From: Camellia lanceoleosa
Lineage: Eukaryota > Streptophyta > Magnoliopsida > Ericales > Theaceae
Direction of reading: 5' to 3'
Assembly: GCA_025200525.1 (NCBI GenBank)
Contig: CM045758.1
Span: 162,251,040 to 162,315,039, forward strand
DNA length: 64,000 nucleotides
In this document: one piece after another, positions 44,093 to 55,086 of the stretch
Layout: each line of letters begins with the position of its first letter
Position numbering within the stretch: position 1 is the stretch's first letter
Notes under the pieces: generated by a model
What the model was told of the DNA's origin: nothing
Seen by the model: only the letters and a program-made list of their open reading frames with translations
The model's database searches: none
Made by a program: the position numbers and the translations under genes

Positions 44093-45594
44093 CTATTGGC
44101 TAACAATTTTTTAACATTGTCTTCTGGACATGTAATTCTAAAAGAACAAGATAGAGTAGGAAAAGAGTATTGTAAATGGCATAATACTTTTAGACATTCT
44201 ACCAACAACTGTGTAACTTTTAGAAATTATGTACAGGACTTGATACAGAAGGGGTTCTTTGAAATATCGAGAGAAAGAAAGGAGTTATGGCAGTGGATAG
44301 TAATCCCTCTCCATAAATGGCTCTAATCCATGTGGTGTCAGCTAGCATTAAAAGGACAACACCAAATTCAACTGTTTTGTTGTCTGATTTGGAGAGGATC
44401 CATAAGGAGAAGTAAGAGGAAAAATGTAATAGATGAGGACAAGTTTGTCTACTTAAGGTGTGGGATTGAGAAGGAAAAATTGCAATCCATTTTGGCTGAC
44501 AAGTTAAAAAATAGTGTGAAGAATCATGGCCTGAGATTTAATACCTTAGATAGGGGTGACCTTCAAATTTTCAATGGAGAGAAATTGTTGTTTGATGGGC
44601 CAGATCTTGGGATCTTTGGGCCTGTTGGCAGGTCATATGGTGAGGAGGATGGTCCATTCTTATTCAAATGGCAACTTGTGTATCCTGCTCTTCATGGAGC
44701 AGACGGGGCCAAAATCAAAGTGAGACAGTTTAAGGATCAGAGGCCATCTAGTGGCCCTAGTCATGTTCAGAAGTTAGCATTTATGCCAAGACCATTTCAG
44801 AGGCCATTTATTGGTCAAGGTCAAAGGTTTTTTAGGCTAGGGCAGTTTTATGGCCAAAGGATGAGGTTTTCATATGCTTATTCCCCAGTGCAACCAAGGA
44901 TAGTGAAGCCACCAATGCCTACACAGACTGGTTGGCAAGGTGTGATTCATTCAAAATTTCCTTTGTCGAGGTGGAAGCCTATGGGTCCAACTAGAACTCA
45001 AGTAAAAAGGGAGCAAAGAAAGTTTTATGCTATGTTTTCAACAAAGGAATGAGATAATCCAAAGAGAGATGATCAAAACAATTTGATTTGGGAGAGAGAG
45101 AAGAAAAAGGAAGAGTATGATGAGTTAAGCAAAACAGAGAAAGTAGTACATAAGATACCTAAAAAGATTCTCCTTAGGAGGCAGCTGGAGGAGATATCTA
45201 AAGCACTCCTGTCTAATGAGAAGATTGAGAAGGATGAGGTAATGACTAATGGGAATGTTGTGGTGGCAGGCAGGTCAGATGAGGTTCCTATCGATAGCAA
45301 AAAGACACAAAGGAAGATACAAAGTCTGAAAGTTCTGAGGACTTTGGTGAGAAGTTAGATGCAATAAGGTTTGGTTCTTTGCCTGCAAACACTTATTGTA
45401 ATATGATTCTAGCTTTACCAAAAAGGTTTGAGGCAAAACCTAGGCAGTTAGAACAAGTGTAAGGTGATATAGAAGACTTGTCAGAGCCTCCTGTGATGAT
45501 GACGGAGATGAATGAGTCCAAAGAGGAGGTTGATAAATCCATTCAGGTGGTTAAAACTGGTAGTGGTGAGAAGGTGGTACTCCAGTCACCTAGG
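44093..45594 (+). pseudogene. Zinc-knuckle-like segment and gag-protease linker
   Basis: 44140-44326 encodes EYCKWHNTFRHSTNNCVTFR, the degenerate CxxH...H...C knuckle found in Tat-lineage gag, followed by NYVQDLIQKGFF. A 240-codon frame (44330-45052) continues as linker, with a short conserved LADKLKNSVK block and a Pro/Arg/Phe-rich tail. 45083-45358 is Lys/Glu-rich. Stops and shifts separate these frames. Confidence 0.7.
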
Positions 45595-45975
45595 TCAGAA
45601 TTGATAAGGCACCTGAGACCTTTGTATATGAGTGCACACTTGAATGGTTGTCCTTTGACAAGGGTGTTAATTAATAATAAGGCTATTGTGAATATTTTGC
45701 CCTCCAGAATTTTAAGTGTGATTGGTAAAACTGTTGACGATTTAATCCTTTCTGATGTATCTATGAGTTATTTCTCAGGAGGATCATCTGATACAAGGTG
45801 CGTAATTGCCTTTACAATTACAAGTGGGAGCCAGAGTTATGGGAGCAACATTTTTTGTGATTGACTCCACTTCAAATTACATCCCGCTGCTGGGAAGGGA
45901 TTGGATTCATTATAATGGTTGTGTACCTTATTCCTTTCATCAGGCTTTAATTTTCTTAACTGTAGAATGTCAAGA
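45595..45975 (+). pseudogene. Retropepsin-like aspartic protease of the Tat element
   Basis: RPLYMSAHLNGCPLTRVLIN then NKAIVNILPSRIL is the family-typical active-site region, but the usual D-x-G catalytic triplet reads N-N-K, so the catalytic Asp is lost. A frameshift lies in the TSGSQSYG / RVMGATFFV region (about 45825-45835). LLGRDWIH closes the domain. Its normal job is processing the gag-pol polyprotein. Confidence 0.8.
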
Positions 45976-46539
45976 AGGGCAAGGCATGGAGGTCTTCTGG
46001 TTATAAGCAAATCCCTTTAAGGCTGATGTTCACAATGTGGAAGCTGTATGCTGGAGAGTTCAGCCCTGTTGTGCTGGAGAATAAAGAATTGAAATCCAAG
46101 GGAATTGGATTGACTTATGATTAGTTCCAAAATTTTGTTAAGGGAGAGTTTTGGTAGATGAGCCAAGAAGTGGCTAGGCCAAGTGTCTTGTAGACCAAGC
46201 CTGTAGATGAAGTGTTGATTGAAGACATTACTAATAAAGATGAAGAAAAGTGAGAGTGGTGATTCTGATGTAATTAAAAGTACTTTTGTTAGACTTTTTT
46301 ATTTCTTCTTAGAAGGGAGGTTAGGTGGTATGTTGGCCTACGGTTTTTGGACACAATGTGTGATAGATGATAGCCCTCTAGATTATAAGGAGGTGCAGTA
46401 TGAGAATCTAAAGGCAGCTCCTGCAAAACTTGATGATCTCAAGGCTGATGTATAGGACCATTTAGAGGAATTTAACCTAGGAGATGAGGCTTGTAAGACG
46501 CCTATTTATGTAAATGCTTTATTACCTAATGAATGTAAA

Positions 46540-47390
46540 GTCAAGCTAGTTGGCTTGGTTTCAGATTATTCTGATTGTTTTGCATGGAGTTATAATGAGA
46601 TGCCAGGACTAGATATGTTCTTAGTTGAACACAAACTACCAATAAAGTCAAATTATGTGCCACACAAACAACCTCCAAGAATAATGACAAATGAGGTCAC
46701 TCTCATGGTAAAATATGAAATTAAAAGGTTGTTAAAGGTTGGTTTTATCAGAATAGCCAGGTATATGGAGTGGTTGTTAAATATAGTTCCAGTTCTTAAA
46801 AAGAATGGAAAGATTAGAGTGTGTATTGATTTCAGGAACTTGAATTTGGTCACACCTAAGGATGAGTATCTCATGCCAATTGCAGACTTGTTAGTAAATT
46901 CAACTGCAAGGCATAAGATTCTACCATTCATGGATGGCCACAATCAGATCTTTCTCAACCCAGATGATGCTCACAAGGCTGCATTTAGGTGCCTAAAGGC
47001 CTTAGGAACCTTTGAGTGGGTAGTGATGCCTTTTGGGCTTAAGAATGCAGAAGCTATCTATTAGAGAGCTATGAACTTTATCTTTCATTATCTGATTAGA
47101 AATTTTTTGGAGGTGCATATTGATGATGTTGCAATCAAGTTTGATGAGTTTGAAAAGCATTTAGAACATCTTCGACAGGTATTCCAGAGGATGAGGAAAT
47201 ATCAGTTGAAAATGAACCCTTTGAAGTGTGCTTTTAGGGTGTATGCTGGTGATTTCCTCAATTTTTTGGTTCATCAGAAGGGGATAGAGGTGGATATAAG
47301 TAAGGCTAAAGCTTTAAAGCTGCCCAACATCCATCTAATAAGAAGGAGTTGCAAAGTTTCCTTGGGCAAATTAATTTTTTAAGGAGATTC
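46540..47390 (+). pseudogene. Reverse transcriptase of the Tat element
   Basis: Blocks in order: MPGLDMFLVEHKLPIK, VPVLKKNGKIRVCIDFRNLN (RT block 2-3), [29 protein letters not shown] then a stop at 47062, then FLEVHIDDVAIK where the usual Y/F-x-D-D is HIDD, and LKMNPLKCAF. The Asp pair is kept. At least one stop and one frameshift (about 47330) break it. It would copy the element RNA into DNA inside the particle. Confidence 0.88.
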
Positions 47391-47890
47391 ATTGCTAATC
47401 TGACTGAGAAGAGTTTAGTTTTTTCTGCTTTGTTAAAGTTGAGATATGATAAAAACTTTAGATGGGAAGATGAGCATTAAAGGGCATTTGATACAATTAA
47501 GGACTATTTGTCTAAATCTCCAGCCCTAATGCCACCCATTAAAGAAAAATCCTTAAAGTTGTATATATTAGTAGGAGAACAATAGATTGGTTGTCTATTG
47601 GCTCAGGATAATGAGGAAGGGTGTGAGCAAGCTGTTTACTACCTAAGTAGAAAGTTAAATGAAGGAGAAACGAGGTATAATTCTGTAGAAAAGTTATGCA
47701 TAATTTTGTATTTTGCAGTCATCAAACTGAGGCATTATATGTTACCTACAGAGATTAATGTGATTGCTCAGACTGATGTAGTAAAATATATGTTATCTAG
47801 GCCAGTTTTGAGAGGGAGACAGGGAAAATGGTTGTTGGCCTTAATTGAATATTGCTTCAAGTATATACCTCAAAAAGCTATAAAAGGTTA
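47391..47890 (+). pseudogene. First RNase H domain of the Tat element
   Basis: Connection and RNase H blocks: FRRFIANL-like remains near 47380, ALMPPIKEKSLKLYILVGEQ, then GCLLAQDNEEGCEQAVYYLS, RKLNEGETRYNSVEKLC, and ALIEYCFKYIPQ. Three in-frame stops. Typical of gypsy pol downstream of RT. Confidence 0.8.
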
Positions 47891-47959
47891 GGCACTAGCA
47901 GATTTCTTGGTTGAGCATCCATGTAGCCCTGTCGAAGTAGATTTATATGAGGTATTTTC

Positions 47960-48375
47960 AGTTTAAAAAAAGCCATGAAAGTTAATGTTTGATGGCTCAA
48001 AGAATGAAGAAGGTGTTGGTGCTGGAGTGGTGTTGGTGTCACCCCAAGGACAGGTGTTTCAGTCCTCTTACTAGTTAGATGAAACTCAGGTGTTGTCAAA
48101 TAATCAGGCAGAATATGAAGCCTTGATTATTGGCCTAGAATTGTTAAAAAGTCTAAGAATTCCATACTTAAAAGTGTTTGGGGATTCACAGTTGGTGATA
48201 AGGCAAGTAATAGGCCAATATAAGTGTAATAGTGCAGTACTTGGAGAATATTTAGAGCAGGTATTGCAACTAGTCAAAGGTTTTGAGACAATGGAGTTTG
48301 AATACATGTTCAGACTTAAGAATAAGGAGGCTAACAAGATGGCCCAGGCAGCCTCTAGTTTGAGAATTCTAGAGG
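47960..48375 (+). pseudogene. Second, archaeal-type RNase H (aRNH)
   Basis: KLMFDGSKNEEGVGAGVVLV then NNQAEYEALIIGLELL and LKVFGDSQLVIRQVIGQYKC carry the conserved D, E and D of type I RNase H. The AEYEAL block is diagnostic of the extra aRNH of Tat-lineage plant gypsy elements. One stop (about 47966) and one (48074) interrupt it. Confidence 0.85.
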
Positions 48376-48539
48376 GTTTCCAAGAAAGAATAATTAGGAT
48401 TCAGAAAAGAACAATGCCTTGTGTTCGGTGTCGACAATTGCAAGGTTTGTCAATATTGACTTTGGAGGTGTCAGAAGATGATTGGAAGTTACTTTTGATC
48501 AAGTATTTAGGGGACCCAAAAGCAAGAGTAGATAGAAGG

Positions 48540-50313
48540 CCAAAGTATCTAGCTATGAATTATGTGATTAAGGGTGATGACTTGTTTAAGAGGACCCAAG
48601 ATAGGTTGACATTATTATGTATTGGAGAGTTGGAACAAATGCAGGCCATGGTAGAAGTCCATGAGGGCATTTGTGGTGCTCACCATGTAGGTGATAAGAT
48701 GAGGTAATTGATTAAAAAGCATGGGTATTTTTGGCCCTCTATAAGGAAAGATTGCATTGATTATGCAAAGGGGTGTCAGCAATGTCACAAACATGGCAAT
48801 GTGCAAAAAGTGCCAGCTAGGGACTTGCATTCAATTGTCAAGCCTTGGCCATTTAGAGGTTGGGCAATGGATTTGATATGGCTAGGTATTTCCTTCATTA
48901 TCAAAGCAGCATGTATTCATTTTAGTGGCCACAGATTATTTTACTAAGTGGGTAGAGGCAGTCCCATTAAAAGTAGTGAATCAATCTCATGTGATTGACT
49001 TTATCAAGAAGCACATAGTGCATAGGTTTGGCTTGCTACAAGAAATTACTATCGATCAAAGGACGGTATTTAATGGTGATGAGGTAATGGAGTTTGCAAT
49101 ACAGTATGGCATACAAATGTTGAATTCATCTCTATATTATGCTCAAGCAAATGGGCAAGCAGAGTCATCAAACAAAACAATCAAAGTGACATTGAGTAAA
49201 GTGATACAGGACAATCCAAGAGATCAGCATGAGTTATTATCTGAGGTCTTATGGGCCTACATGAATTCAAAAAGGGATAGTATTCAAACATCTCCTTATG
49301 AATTGGTTTATGGTCATGCTGCAGTTCTACCCTTAAAAGTGATAGTAAGGTCTAGTGGGGTGGCTAAGCACTATGACATTCCTGTCGATGAGTATGTGGA
49401 GGCTATGTTCATGGAATTACAAGATGTAGAATGTAAAAGAGTTGATGCCTTTGATTGTATGATGGCTCAAAAGAAGAAGATTGAGAGAGTCTATAACAAG
49501 AAGGTTAAGTTGAAAATCTTTGGAGTAGGTGATTTGGTGTGGAAAACTATCTTGCCATTAGGAACAAAAGACCCTGAGTTTGGCAAGTGGTCACCAAATT
49601 GGGAAGGCCCCTTTAGGGTTCATAAAGTCCTTAAGGGAGGTGTATATCGGCGAGGGTGTACACGGTCGGATTGGTTGATTCGAGAAAATCTAAGAATCGA
49701 ACCGATCCTATGATTCTGTGATTTTGAGAACAGACTAGACCATTACACTTGTAAAACCGGACCAGAACCAAACTGAAATAATGGTTCAGTTTCGGTTTGG
49801 TTCACGGTTCAAAAAATTTCTATTTACAAGAATAAATTGTTAATATTAGGAAAATAATTACTCAAACTAATTACATTTAACTCATGATAAAAACTAATAA
49901 TATTAAGGCATTACTCAACATTACATAGTTATATCATCCTAATATCATTAAAATTACAAAAAATCAATTAATAAAAATAAAACTTGACATTATATATATA
50001 TATATCTATATATCTTTTAAAATTCGGTTCAGTTCGGTTTGAACCGTGGTTTTTTCATAAAATCCATTAACCAAACCGTTTTTACGATTCTCATATTTCT
50101 TAAACCAAAACTAAACCGATTCTTAATAGAATCGAGCCAAACCATACGGTTTTGTCTGGTTTAGTTCGAATTACCAGTTTGAACGGATTTTTTGAATAGC
50201 CCTACATATCAGTTAGAGTCCTTGGAAGGGCAGCCACATAGGATGAATATAAATGAGAAATACTTTAAGAGGTATTATCCAACTATGTGGGAAACTTTCA
50301 AGGGGAGTTGATA
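48540..50313 (+). pseudogene. Integrase of the Tat element, C-terminus split by a MITE
   Basis: The HHCC zinc-binding part is visible: EVHEGICGAHHVGDKMR, then after a stop HGYFWPSIRKDCIDYAKGCQ and CHKHGN. A frameshift near 48920 separates it from the catalytic core MATDYFTKWVEAVPLK (first D), FGLLQEITIDQRTVFNG (second D) and YYAQANGQAESSNKTIK (catalytic E). The C-terminal GPFRVHKVLKGGVY is interrupted at 49651 by a MITE and resumes at 50212 as QLESLEGQPHRMNINEKYFK, ending at 50310. So the active-site triad is present but the gene is broken. Confidence 0.85.
49651..50203. mobile_element. hAT-like MITE in the integrase gene
   Basis: About 553 bp between the two halves of the integrase C-terminus. 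Left end AGGGTGTACACGGTCGG, right end complement AGGGCTATTCAAAAAATCCG. The flanks TATATCGG and CATATCAG match at six of eight positions, compatible with an 8-bp hAT duplication. The interior is rich in GGTTCGGTT and AACCG phrases that fold back. Confidence 0.65.
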
Positions 50314-50480
50314 GATGCATACAAGACAAAGCAATTCACACAAAGAAAAAAAAATTTGCACATGAATGAGAAATTTAGTACAACAAGTCATACAAAACAA
50401 AATATTGACATTCATTAAAGAAAAGATCTGTACAATATAGCAAAATGTTTTGTGCAATACATAGAAAAAAAGAAACTAAC
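50314..50480. other. Spacer between pol and the antisense gene
   Basis: A-rich on the plus strand. The ends of the two convergent genes, pol (50310) and the antisense gene (50481), are only about 170 bases apart. The short minus-strand frame here is T-rich shadow. Confidence 0.4.
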
Positions 50481-51133
50481 CTAAGTCTTGGAGAAGAGAA
50501 TGGCTAGAATGTCCCATTTTGATTGGGCATCTGCCAGCATAGTTTGAGCTTGGTCTAGCTCTACTTTGACAGTTTGGATTGAGGAAGAACTATTTGTAAT
50601 CTGAGAGAGCATAGTCCTTGCCTCTTGGTTGAGTTGGTCTTTTTGCTATTGCAGATGGAGTTTTCGTTGTCTGACAGTAACTAATTCTACCATAAGTCTT
50701 GATTCTTCAAGTGCAAGTGCTACAACTTGTTTAGAAATGGCTGAGAAAGTTTGGTGACTGAGCTTGAGGGAGGTAGATATGGTTTGAGCTTTGACTAGAA
50801 AGTCTTTTTTGGTTTGGATGTCTTGGAACAGGTTTGAACCATTTCCAAGAGAGTTGGCCATTATGTAATGATTTTAGCCAATTGTTTTAGTTGGATTGGG
50901 TTGAAAGGATTAGGAGAAAGGTTTAGGATAGCAATGAGGCAAGCCAAGGCTTCATCAGGTTGGTTGAGGATTATTTCCTTAAGTGGGGTGTTGATGAAAT
51001 TGATGAAGATGGTTAAGGTTTGTTGGGTTTCAGTCTGGAAAGGATGTAGCCTTTGAAGAAGTGGGGACATTTGGTCTAGGTTTTGTTGAAGGATGGAGAG
51101 TTTTTCCCAAATATCTTGAGTTGGGATGATGGC

Positions 51134-51210
51134 CTGTCGACAATAACAAATTGGTAAATTTGTATCTTATAGGTTGTAGGAAATGAAGAAATGAAGGTTA
51201 GAATTAGTAC
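51134..51210 (-). other. Intron of the antisense PMD gene (phase 0)
   Basis: Starts GTACTAATTC after GAGCAG and ends TTGTCGACAG before GCCATC. It is 77 bases, not a multiple of three. Removing it joins ...SIIEQ to AIIPTQDIWEKLSILQQNLD and a further open stretch of about 60 codons, whereas reading through hits a stop about 33 codons later. This frame gain is the strongest splicing evidence in the window. Confidence 0.75.
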
Positions 51211-51404
51211 CTGCTCAATAATGGATGGAATGTCTGTTAAAGGCTGGTTCTGTTCAGTTGTGGTTATGGTGGCAGGAAGAATTGGTTCAAGGTTTGTTGG
51301 AATGGTAGTCTTAGGTGTAAAAGAGACAACATTAGCATTTGTACCCTCAGGACTTGTTTCTGGTTCATTCATTGGTGGGGGTGGTGCAGTGATTGTACCT
51401 GTCC

Positions 51405-51485
51405 CTGTGGTTTTGAAAAAAAATCAATTAGTTAAAATCAGTAGAAATAAAAAGGATAGATGCTCAGTCACACTAGTAATTACAC
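51405..51485 (-). other. Intron of the antisense PMD gene (phase 1)
   Basis: Starts GTGTAATTAC after CACCCAAA and ends TTCAAAACCACAG before GGACAGG. 81 bases. It contains an in-frame stop that splicing would remove, and the split codon A+GG keeps the frame into TGTITAPPPPMNEPETS. Confidence 0.7.
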
Positions 51486-51960
51486 TTTGGGTGGTCTGAG
51501 GTTCTGATGGAGAGGACCTGGTGTTTTGATTTCCTGGAGAAGATTGATTACTAGGAGGAGTTCATTGGCTGTTGGTTGAGTTATCAAGGTCAATCCTTTC
51601 TAATTGCTTGTTGGAAGTTTGAGAGATGGCAGAATTGGATGGTGATTGTTAAGGGGTAAAAACTGAAAGAAAGTTAATGGGTTCAATTGCCCCTGGGTAA
51701 AGGATCTTCATTGGAAAGGCCTGAAGGGTAACATCTTTAAAAGCAATAGGAGAAGGTTCAGAATGGGAAGGCTGTGAAAATGGTTGTGGTGTAAGCTATG
51801 AAGATGGTTGTGGTGTAGGCTGTTTTGGAGATGGTTATGGAGTTGGTTGTCTTAGTTCATTGGTAGGAGGAGGAAGTGAAGATGGGTTGATCTTTTGTGG
51901 AGAGTTGGAAGGAGTGTCTTCATCATCAGCAGTGGAGATAAGTATTCTTCTCCATTTTCG

Positions 51961-52017
51961 CTGCAAATAGGAGAATGTCAGTTGAACACAAATGGAAGAA
52001 ATGATAAGAAAGCATAC
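51961..52017 (-). other. Probable short intron of the antisense PMD gene
   Basis: Starts GTATGCTTTC and ends CTCCTATTTGCAG before CGAAAATGG. Only 57 bases and a multiple of three without stops, so it is not required for the frame. The strong acceptor is the argument. Confidence 0.45.
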
Positions 52018-52347
52018 TTGCTAAAGTTGTCCTAGGGGATTTGGAGTTGTTTGGCCAACTATTTGGCTAAGTGGTGTGTCCCAATCACTGGGGTTTGCTT
52101 CAGAGGTAAGAGTGGCTGGAGGCTCTTGCCTTTTCTTGGCCCTTATTTCTCTCTCGACAGGGAAAGAAGTCGTGATCCTCCTTTGGACCCTTTGTGCTTG
52201 TATATGGAGGGCTGATAAGGAGTCTTACATTAATTTGGGGACTAGAGGTGTGTCTTTTGTTTGGATGGCTGGATCCATTGGGGCCTTGCCCTTGTGCTTG
52301 TCCCTGACTAAGGGCTCAGTAGCAGGTTCACCATTGGCTACCAAAAA

Positions 52348-52427
52348 CTAAATAAGTTAGTATTTCCAAAAGGAAAAATAAGATAGTCAAGGTTACAAAG
52401 TATGTGAAATGGAAGGCAAAACATTAC
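52348..52427 (-). other. Probable intron of the antisense PMD gene
   Basis: Starts GTAATGTTTTGCC after GGCTGCAA and ends CTAACTTATTTAG before TTTTTGG. 80 bases. The joined frame is not clean, which would require an indel after insertion, so this one is less certain. Confidence 0.45.
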
Positions 52428-54105
52428 TTGCAGCCTTGAGTTTAGAAGGTGGTAATGAAGGGCCTTGATTGTTAATGGAAGTGTCTTGGAGATAGGCCTT
52501 AAGTGGCTTGAAGAAGATGATGGCAGCCATGAGTTTCCACCAATGATCAAAAGTGGTGGTACAATCTGAGGCAGGTTGGAAGAAGAAGGGACTGAAGTCT
52601 TTGAAGAGTCTGGTGTTTTGTGTTAAGATGGACTCAGCCTGATCAAAGTCCTTGAAGCTAACTCTGGACCCAATTTCTTCATGGATCGTTGGGTGGAAGT
52701 AAGGATATGGTATGCTTTGGGAAAGGCCAAACTGCCTGGACCATTGGTTAGGGCAATAAGTTTCAAAACTGCAGTTGGACATTTTGGTGAAAGATATAGA
52801 GCAGCCAACGAAGATATGCCTATAGGTTAAAATATGTTTCCAGGTTTCAATTTGTGCCTTGACTTGGTCATTTGGCAGATTAGAGGGGTCTATAAAAAGG
52901 AATTGAAGTTTGATGGATGAGAATTGGCAATGCTGAAATGGTCTGTAAAGGGCAGGAAATTTGTCAAATAAGAGATTGTAAAACATGGTGAGATGGTTTG
53001 CAAAAGTGAGGGTAGGCTTGTTGGTAAAAGTGAGAAATTGTTCAACATAGGAGTGGTGAATTGGCCTGATGGTATTAGGTGGTGGAGGTTGTGCCTAAGG
53101 AAAATAAACATACAACCAATCTTGAAAAAGCCAAAATGGTCCACCACAGTTGGCAGAGATTTTCTTGTCAATAAGAGAAAATAAATCCTTGTAAAGGGTA
53201 GCAAGAAGATAAAGGACAAAGGCCATGGCTTGGCCATCCTGGATACATAAAGCAAGGGGAAGGTATTCTTTGGTGATCTTGTATCCAGGAACACAAAAGG
53301 AATTGGCAAAGCCAGACTAAGTAAAGGGCAATTCTTTTCTAATCCTCGATAGGGGAACCAAGCTTGCCTTTGTATTTTTTGGTGAATTGTATGTAGCTCA
53401 TGTCAGTATTTAAAGTGAAAGTCACTTTTGGGGGTTCAAGGAAGGCATGAATTTGGTTGCCTAAAATTGGAAGGCCAGTTAAATGAGCTACATCTAGGAT
53501 AGTGGGGGCAATCATGCCAAAATTCAAAAGTAGAGAGTTACAAGACTGGGACCAAAAGCATATGGCAGCAGCAATTAGCCATTTATCCATGTCGTATTTC
53601 ATGGTCGACAATCTAATTACCTCACTGATGCCCTGATGTTTCCATACTTCAAAGTCATGGGTTTCAATTCTCTTAACCCAACTTTGCCATGTGGAGTTTG
53701 GTGACCTTTAGGATCTGAGAGGGTTCTTGCTAGTATTCCAATTAGTCCAGCTAAGTTTGGGTTGGTTGAGAAGCAAGTTCTCACCATTAGCAAGGGGATA
53801 GTATGGAGCTAACTTGTTTGGAAAGTGGGATCAGAATGTAGGGCCTAAGGTGGCTTTAGCGATAAAGTTGGTGTTGGGCAGTAAGGTAATACCTAATTTT
53901 GAAGGAGTGATGAATGTTTTGATGGAGTTTGGAAAGCGAAGGAGGTCTTCATTGTTTTTTTCTGTGCGGACTGGCTTTGATTTTTTAGGTGTTATAGCTT
54001 AGGGTTTTGCAAATGCTTTGGCTTTGGATGGAAGTGTTTGAGAAGAAGAAGTACAATCTAGAGAGTTCGAATCAAAGGGAAATGAAGTTGAAGTGATTTA
54101 AAATT

Positions 54106-54307
54106 GAAAATGTGGGTCTTTTATAGTTCATGATGGGCCCAGTATTTTTTAAAATAGTAAGGTAGTCTTAGTTTGGGATGTGGTCTTTTTGTTTTTAGGC
54201 CAAAAGCAAGGATTCTTTCGTGTGTGTTCCAAATTGGGCCCAAGTGGCAAGTGTGTTCAAGTTAAAAACATTTGATATTCATTTAACTTGAACAAGGGGG
54301 AATTTTT
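54106..54307 (+). other. 3' end of the Tat interior with polypurine tract
   Basis: AACAAGGGGGAATTTT (54291-54306) directly precedes the 3' LTR and is the expected polypurine tract. The rest would be the promoter side of the antisense gene; no clear TATA box was identified. Confidence 0.65.
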
Positions 54308-55086
54308 TGCACCTATTTTTTGTTAAGCCTTGTCGACAAGTAGTCCAGTCAAAGGAGGACACGTGGCCAAGTCTGGAGTGGATGTTTAGCATCAAAAGAC
54401 TAGGGTTAGTAGTTGGAAATGGATTTTTATATATGGATTGACTGGGAATGATGGAGCAGTTACTGACAGTGATCATGGGTTTAGTAGGTAGTCCTTCAAG
54501 AAGAAGCATGAACAAGGTAGGGATTTTTCTCTGTCGAGGGAGGGTTTGAAGGAATTAAGGTCACATGTCAACTTAAAGGAAGTGAAGTTCGACATGAAAA
54601 AATAGAGGATTGAAGAGGTTTGACAGCCCAGAAGTCAAGAAGCAGTTGCAGCAGTTATGGCAAGGAAGAAGTACAAAGGCCAAAAGTTTGCAGAGAGAAA
54701 GGGACATCCACAACAACATAACTACTTAGTTTTTAGACTTAAGAGTAGTCCAAGTTTCTTCTACTGTAATTTGTACGTATTGAATGAGCACAAGTGATTT
54801 CAGTTTGAAGTTGCTTTTGTTTGTTTAATTTACTTTGTTATCATCCGTTGATACAATAATTTAAAGTTTTTTTCTTTTTGTTCAATCTACCTTGTTACCG
54901 TCAATTGATAGAGCAAGTGTGTTCTTTCTTCTTGTTTGCTTTGCTACTATTGATCCAAAGAAGCCCTCATTCTTTTGAGGCATTAGAACTGAAACCACAA
55001 TTACTTGATTATTTTGATTTAAATTGTTCAGTTTAAATTATTGTTTGGTTGCTGTCGATTTGGACCTAGTATAATTTTTACTAACA
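54308..55086 (+). repeat. 3' LTR of the Tat element
   Basis: 779 bp, TGCACCTATTTTTTGTTAAG at the start and TTTTTACTAACA at the end. Collinear with 39462-40295. Confidence 0.85.

Larger units (their letters stand above)
50481..54105 (-). pseudogene. Antisense intron-bearing gene with plant mobile domain (PMD)
   Basis: Lies between pol and the 3' LTR, opposite to pol. Reading downward from about 54105: a Ser/Lys-rich lead, LAPYYPLANGENLLLNQPKL (about 53800), then the PMD: EVWKHQGISEVIRL, KWLIAAAICFWSQSCN, IAPTILDVAHLTGLPILG (53480-53450), RIALYLVWLCQF, and GGPFWLFQDWLYVYFP (53140-53095). These are the hallmark blocks of the aminotransferase-like/PMD family (Pfam PF10536). After it come a 197-codon frame (52986-52393), a Pro/Ser/Gln-rich part and a coiled-coil-like tail ending at 50481. 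GT-AG introns are proposed at 52427-52348, 52017-51961, 51485-51405 and 51210-51134. Several stops and frameshifts show it is decayed. Function is unknown; host PMD proteins (MAIN/MAIL1) are nuclear and linked to silencing. Confidence 0.75.
39462..55086 (+). mobile_element. Tat-lineage Ty3/gypsy retrotransposon, decayed, with an antisense gene
   Basis: Bounded by LTRs 39462-40295 and 54308-55086. Order: LTR, PBS, gag, protease, RT, RNase H, second (archaeal-type) RNase H, integrase, 4-kb 3' region with an antisense gene, PPT, LTR. The dual RNase H and the long 3' region define the Tat lineage (Ogre/Retand group). About 15.6 kb including a foreign LTR in gag and a MITE in the integrase end. 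No matching 5-bp duplication was found. Numerous stops make it non-autonomous. Confidence 0.88.
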
